A DNA stretch of 64,000 bases from Bacteroides faecichinchillae JCM 17102 (lineage in GTDB: Bacteria; Bacteroidota; Bacteroidia; Bacteroidales; Bacteroidaceae), in contig NZ_BAKK01000018.1 of the NCBI RefSeq assembly GCF_000614145.1, positions 1 through 64,000 on the forward strand. The letters are read 5' to 3'. Below are positions 60,185 through 64,000 of the stretch, in pieces (position 1 is the stretch's first letter; each line of letters opens with the position of its first letter). The notes beneath the pieces were generated by a model, which was given only the letters and a program-made list of their open reading frames with translations, was not told the origin of the DNA and did no database searches. The translations under genes were made by a program, and so were the position numbers.

Positions 60185-60402
60185 GGATTTGAAATCTAGC
60201 TACACAACATTTGGCCAATCGTTGGGTATGGTGTAAAAAAGAAATAGGTTCATGGGTGTACCGTGGATTTTTTCGTATAATGTAAATATAGTGTAGACTT
60301 AATTTGTCTTTTTCATTAGTTATACAAGTTTCTGATGTCGTTCGTGTGGAACTGAAATGTTCAGATTGAATGTGTTCAGCTTATTATAGAGGATTAATTT
60401 AC

Positions 60403-61668
60403 TTATTCCCGCTGTTTACGGCGTTCTAAAAATTCAGGGAAATGGCGTTTGATAAATTGTCCCAGCGAACAGTCGTTCAATCCGAAACGGCGGGCAATGG
60501 ATTTCAAGGATTCCGAGGTCGTTTTATACAGGTGTATGGCTTCTTTGTATTTCTCCATGCTTTTAGGCGATATCATTTTGCCGCTCTCCGTCTTTTTCAT
60601 TCCCAAAGCGGCGTGCAGCGCCGGTTCATGCTCTTTCAAGTATTGCCTGAAACATTCCGGATGCAGACCGAACTCGGTGGCAACCTTTGCCGTTGTAAGT
60701 CCGCCCTCTTTCAGTCGGGTGATGGCATCCGCGTATTTGGCTGTGGTGGCCGGGTTGTATCTCCGTACTGACGACCAGTACCAGTCCATGGGCTTGCCTT
60801 CCTCGTAAGGGATGCCTTTCCGCTCACAAACCAAGTCCTTGTGCCAAGTTTGCAAGTATTCGTAGAAGCCTTTTATAGATACACCTGTTTGCTTGGCTAT
60901 TTTTTGGGCGGAGAGTGGCGTAGTGCGATATAAGTGTAAGGCTTCTGCATATTTCTTGATTATTTCAGGGGTAGGAACATGAAGCGTTCCGCGCCCCGTT
61001 ATTTTGCCTTTACGTTGCTGCCTTATCGCCTGTTCGCGTATCTTGATGCGGTTTTCAACCAGTTCCTTGTGGTAGAATATCAAGTGTTGTTTCAATCCGG
61101 TGTAGGAGACATTGCAACGCTCTGCGGCCTCCTGCAACGTGATGTAGTTGTCGGCACGCAAGAGTTCTACCGCCTCTGCATACTGCTCCTTGCACCATGA
61201 ACGTGTGCCACGGGGAAGGCCATCGTCCAGCCCCAACTGTTGTCGTGTCCGCTCCCGAAATTCCAGTACTTCGGGATAATGTGTATGCAACTGTCTGCTG
61301 AGATTTGTGCCGCTCAATCCAAATTCACGGGCAATCTGCGATACATTGTACTCTATGTAGTCCATGTTGTCACACGCCGCGATAGCCTCCTTGTATTTGG
61401 CATGGATTTCGGGACGCTGCCCACGCCGTTGGTTCATCTTGATATCGTTGGCTTCCTCCGGACTGCATTTGATGCCATTACGTTTCAGCATCAGATGGCG
61501 ATGATAGGTGCAGATATAGCGGGTAAATCCGTTGAGCGAAACCTCACACTGCCGGCAAATCTCGGCAGTGGAGAGGTCAGTGGCAGCATATAACTCCAAC
61601 GCCGGGCGGTATTTCGCTTCCGTCTCCGGCTTGCAACCTCTTGTCCGGTTACATTCGTGGGCGGTCAT
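60403..61668 (-). CDS. Protein of six tandem helix-turn-helix modules, 421 aa
   Basis: The whole protein is six diverged repeats of about 72 residues. Each starts with KY.EA(I/L/V).LY and contains a predicted HTH (for example LSAQKIAKQTGVSIKGFYEY). Tyr anchors lie at residues 20, 92, 163, 240, 312 and 374. Modules end in a W/Y-H/E-x-x-L helix. Linkers are basic (IRQQRKGKITGRG). There is no catalytic domain or signal peptide. This suggests an extended DNA-binding rod, a regulator rather than a transposase. Its ATG overlaps the DUF4906 stop by 4 bp (ATGA), so the two are translationally coupled. GC content appears higher than in the neighbouring PUL. Confidence 0.8.
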   Translation of the reverse strand: MTAHECNRTRGCKPETEAKYRPALELYAATDLSTAEICRQCEVSLNGFTRYICTYHRHLMLKRNGIKCSPEEANDIKMNQRRGQRPEIHAKYKEAIAACDNMDYIEYNVSQIAREFGLSGTNLSRQLHTHYPEVLEFRERTRQQLGLDDGLPRGTRSWCKEQYAEAVELLRADNYITLQEAAERCNVSYTGLKQHLIFYHKELVENRIKIREQAIRQQRKGKITGRGTLHVPTPEIIKKYAEALHLYRTTPLSAQKIAKQTGVSIKGFYEYLQTWHKDLVCERKGIPYEEGKPMDWYWSSVRRYNPATTAKYADAITRLKEGGLTTAKVATEFGLHPECFRQYLKEHEPALHAALGMKKTESGKMISPKSMEKYKEAIHLYKTTSESLKSIARRFGLNDCSLGQFIKRHFPEFLERRKQRE

Positions 61669-64000
61669 GGCTGTTGCTGCGGTTGCTTTGTTGATACCGG
61701 ACGAACACCGAAACCGTCTGTATTATAGAAATCCTCATAAGGAGCTATCAAATTCAGCCCCTCACTACCTCTTTGTTTCCAATCATCCCCTTGTTGAATA
61801 TCGTTGCGGTGGAATTTCAAATGGTAAGAGCGGGTCACATCCTTTGCGTTATTGAACCAAACATAACCTTCGCCCATGAAATCCGCCGCCGGATAATTTG
61901 TAACTGCTGCTTTAGAGTCATAATCCCGGTAACCGGAAACAGGGAAGATGATGGACTGGAGTTTCCTCGGGTCTGTATAAAGTTCCAGAACTTGTTTGTT
62001 TATTGAGCTGCCGGTGTAATAATCTGACTGCATATGGCTCTCAAGTACATCATACCAATCGTAAGGAAACTTAGCAGACTGCCCGTGAGTTGTAAATCCG
62101 GTGAAAACAGAGTTGTCGCTTACCTGATATCCCGGGGGACAGGGGTCATAGACCGTTTTTTTGCCATTGTTTGACCATAGGTCTGTGGGTGATTCATTGA
62201 TACTTTTATAAGGAGGAGTTGTATCTGTCTGCGCTCTCGGAGCATTATGCCATTTATCAGGGTTCTTGACAAGCACATCAAGGCAATCCTTGGTATGCTT
62301 TCTCCCCTTGTTATTCTGGAACGTTGCCGGTTCCTGATAAAGTCTGGGAGGATTATACTGCGGCCCCCATATGTCATAAAGGTTACCGTCATGATCCCAT
62401 CTCTGTTTGTTTCCAAAAGCTGTGTTTGAACCGACAAACGGGTCCTTACGCCCCCACTGGTAGTAGGGATGGTCGCCACGGGGAAGGAGAAAATGGGGGT
62501 ATTGCTCAATCTCTCTGATTATCTCTTGGTTTCCGACTTTGAATGTTATCTTACACTTGCGTCGCTTATAATATTTTATATCTGTGCCTCCCGAACACCA
62601 GCCAAGATTGACCGGCATCACATTAAATGCTTTCTCTTCATGGTTGGTAATCCGAATATTATTCTCGAAATTTCCAAAGCCGAAACGGGTAGCCCAGATG
62701 TGCCAGCTCCAGATAGCTTTTGTGCTTCCGCCGATGACATCTTCATCTTCACCTGCATTATTATCAATCAAGCTATCACGGCATTCCCCTCTTGTATTTT
62801 ACCTATTTGGAATTTTATTCCGCCATTACCATTAAAAAGATTGGGATCGTAACTTATCGTACTTGGTGTGATAAGATATTGGTCTTCTTGCTTGGCATCC
62901 TGCCATATAAGTTTCGCACTTACATTGGAGAGGCTTATTCCTGTGTTATCTTTGATATAGGGTTTATTGATATTATTCTTCAGATGGTTTACAATATTCT
63001 CTGAAGAATACGCAGTCGAGTTGATGCCTCCATCTGTGATTGCATTTCCATACACGAGGGGGAAACAATACCAGCCGGGAGCGCCCACCATGTAGCAGTT
63101 GGCGGTATTCTTTACTGTCATATCATTTCCATTTTCGTTGGAAAGGTTATACGGGGCGGTTTGACTACCTACGGTAGCAGCCGGAAATAAACTATTGATT
63201 GTGGTAGAGGTCGGCTCCGTCATGGAGGCGACAAATGTATATTGCTTTTGAGTTCTGTCTTCGCTGACAGTGTCCTCGTTACATGTAAGCCATCCGGAGG
63301 TAGTGTTGTCTATATCCCATTTCCCGGTCTGGTCATTGTACGAATAATAGGTATAGCTGATTTTATCCGGTTCTATCCATTTATTGGGCGTACCCGTAGC
63401 ATAGCTGGTCACCGTGATCACATTCTGATTATTGAAAGTATGACCCGCGTTATGGAGGGTGGTATAATCAAGAGAAGGCACGAAAAATTTGCCCTGATAG
63501 TTCACATCCTCAGGATAGGTGATATCCAGAATCTTCTCACCATACTCGATGTGCCAGTCCACGTCATTGCCATAGCCTTTGAACTGCATCGTGATTTTGT
63601 AATGATGGTTACGGATCAAATCGAAATTCTTCACCGCATCCATTCCAAGCATGAACCGGTAGATGATCTTACCTTCTGATTTATATTCAGGCCGGTTGGC
63701 GACATAATATCCCTCCACCTCGAGGTAGGTACCGTCTGTAACCCCGTCATAGTCCTCTGAGTCGATTATCCCGTCTCCGTCGGAATCCTGATATTTTTTG
63801 GATGCGCCTTCAGGTTCTCCCTGCATGTTTTCATAGCAAGGAAGCGCCTTGACGTTGTCGTCATGGAAACTTGTAACACCCGGGTCTCCCCATATCTTTG
63901 GAGAAAATGTTTCTGTTTTTGTCACCGTAGGCCAACCGCTGTGATCTTCACCCTCTCCGTAGGTGATGGAATAATCCGATGATGGGATGCAGGTAATCTT
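61665..64000 (-). pseudogene. DUF4906 fimbria-associated protein, partial and frameshifted
   Basis: The N-terminus lies beyond the window edge; the frame is open from 64000. Visible parts include YQDSDGDGIIDSEDYDGV (a calcium-loop-like stretch), MDAVKNFDLIRNHHYKITM and GNAVIA at the break near 62768-62772. After adding one T the other frame continues LIDNNAGEDEDVIGGSTKAI, then WSWHIW, and ends with VYDPCPPGYQV and DGFGVRPVSTK. This order is that of Bacteroides DUF4906 proteins, large surface proteins tied to fimbrial loci. The tail end is the classic major-paralogous/FISUMP-like end. The break looks like a sequencing deletion. Confidence 0.75.

Overview
The window looks like a chromosome segment of a gut Bacteroides species. 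The evidence is a SusC/SusD pair with downstream surface lipoproteins, many SPI/SPII-signal glycoside hydrolases, Bacteroidales-specific small families (smalltalk protein, HU-like, DUF4373, DUF4906, DUF5119, DUF3575, fimbrillin), and repeated promoters of the Bacteroides type (TTTG, about 19 bp, TAnnTTTG). No rRNA, tRNA or CRISPR array was recognised.

Layout. (1) 1-9.2 kb is an accessory island on the minus strand: a partial DUF6443/RHS-type protein, a 1224-residue RHS-like exported protein, a 33-residue smalltalk protein, a 54-residue protein with an HU-like start, a frameshifted DUF4373-type gene and a small zinc-ribbon protein. It is divergent from a frameshifted phage-type S24 repressor. 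A decayed alpha/beta hydrolase follows. (2) 9.2-16.8 kb carries secreted enzymes: GH31, a monooxygenase-fold lipoprotein, a transglutaminase-fold protein, an esterase and a GH32 fructanase. (3) 17-30 kb is mostly housekeeping: cysK, a flavin-binding split-barrel protein, rnr, a CDF transporter with an epimerase and a PAP2 enzyme (possible sphingolipid genes), a dus gene, a DUF2059 protein, a U32 protease-like gene, a thioesterase, dprA and a thioredoxin-fold protein. (4) 30.8-55.3 kb holds two phosphoesterases followed by a polysaccharide utilisation locus: susC, susD, two surface lipoproteins, an acetylesterase and a DUF3863 protein on the minus strand, a divergent AraC regulator, a sugar isomerase, a GH106-like hydrolase, a large GH2 beta-galactosidase and a Gfo/Idh/MocA oxidoreductase. 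(5) 55.5-64 kb carries fimbria-type surface genes: DUF3575, DUF5119 and fimbrillin. A rotted IS3 copy separates them from an oppositely oriented DUF4906 gene, which is translationally coupled to a protein made of six tandem helix-turn-helix modules.

Two patterns cut across the genes. First, eight or nine otherwise intact genes are each broken by exactly one missing base in a short homopolymer, which looks more like assembly error than decay. Second, three intergenic regions carry degenerate tandem repeats with a strict 22-bp period; two share an ATTAATA core at the same phase and the third has a different core. These arrays and the six-module HTH protein are the least explained features here.
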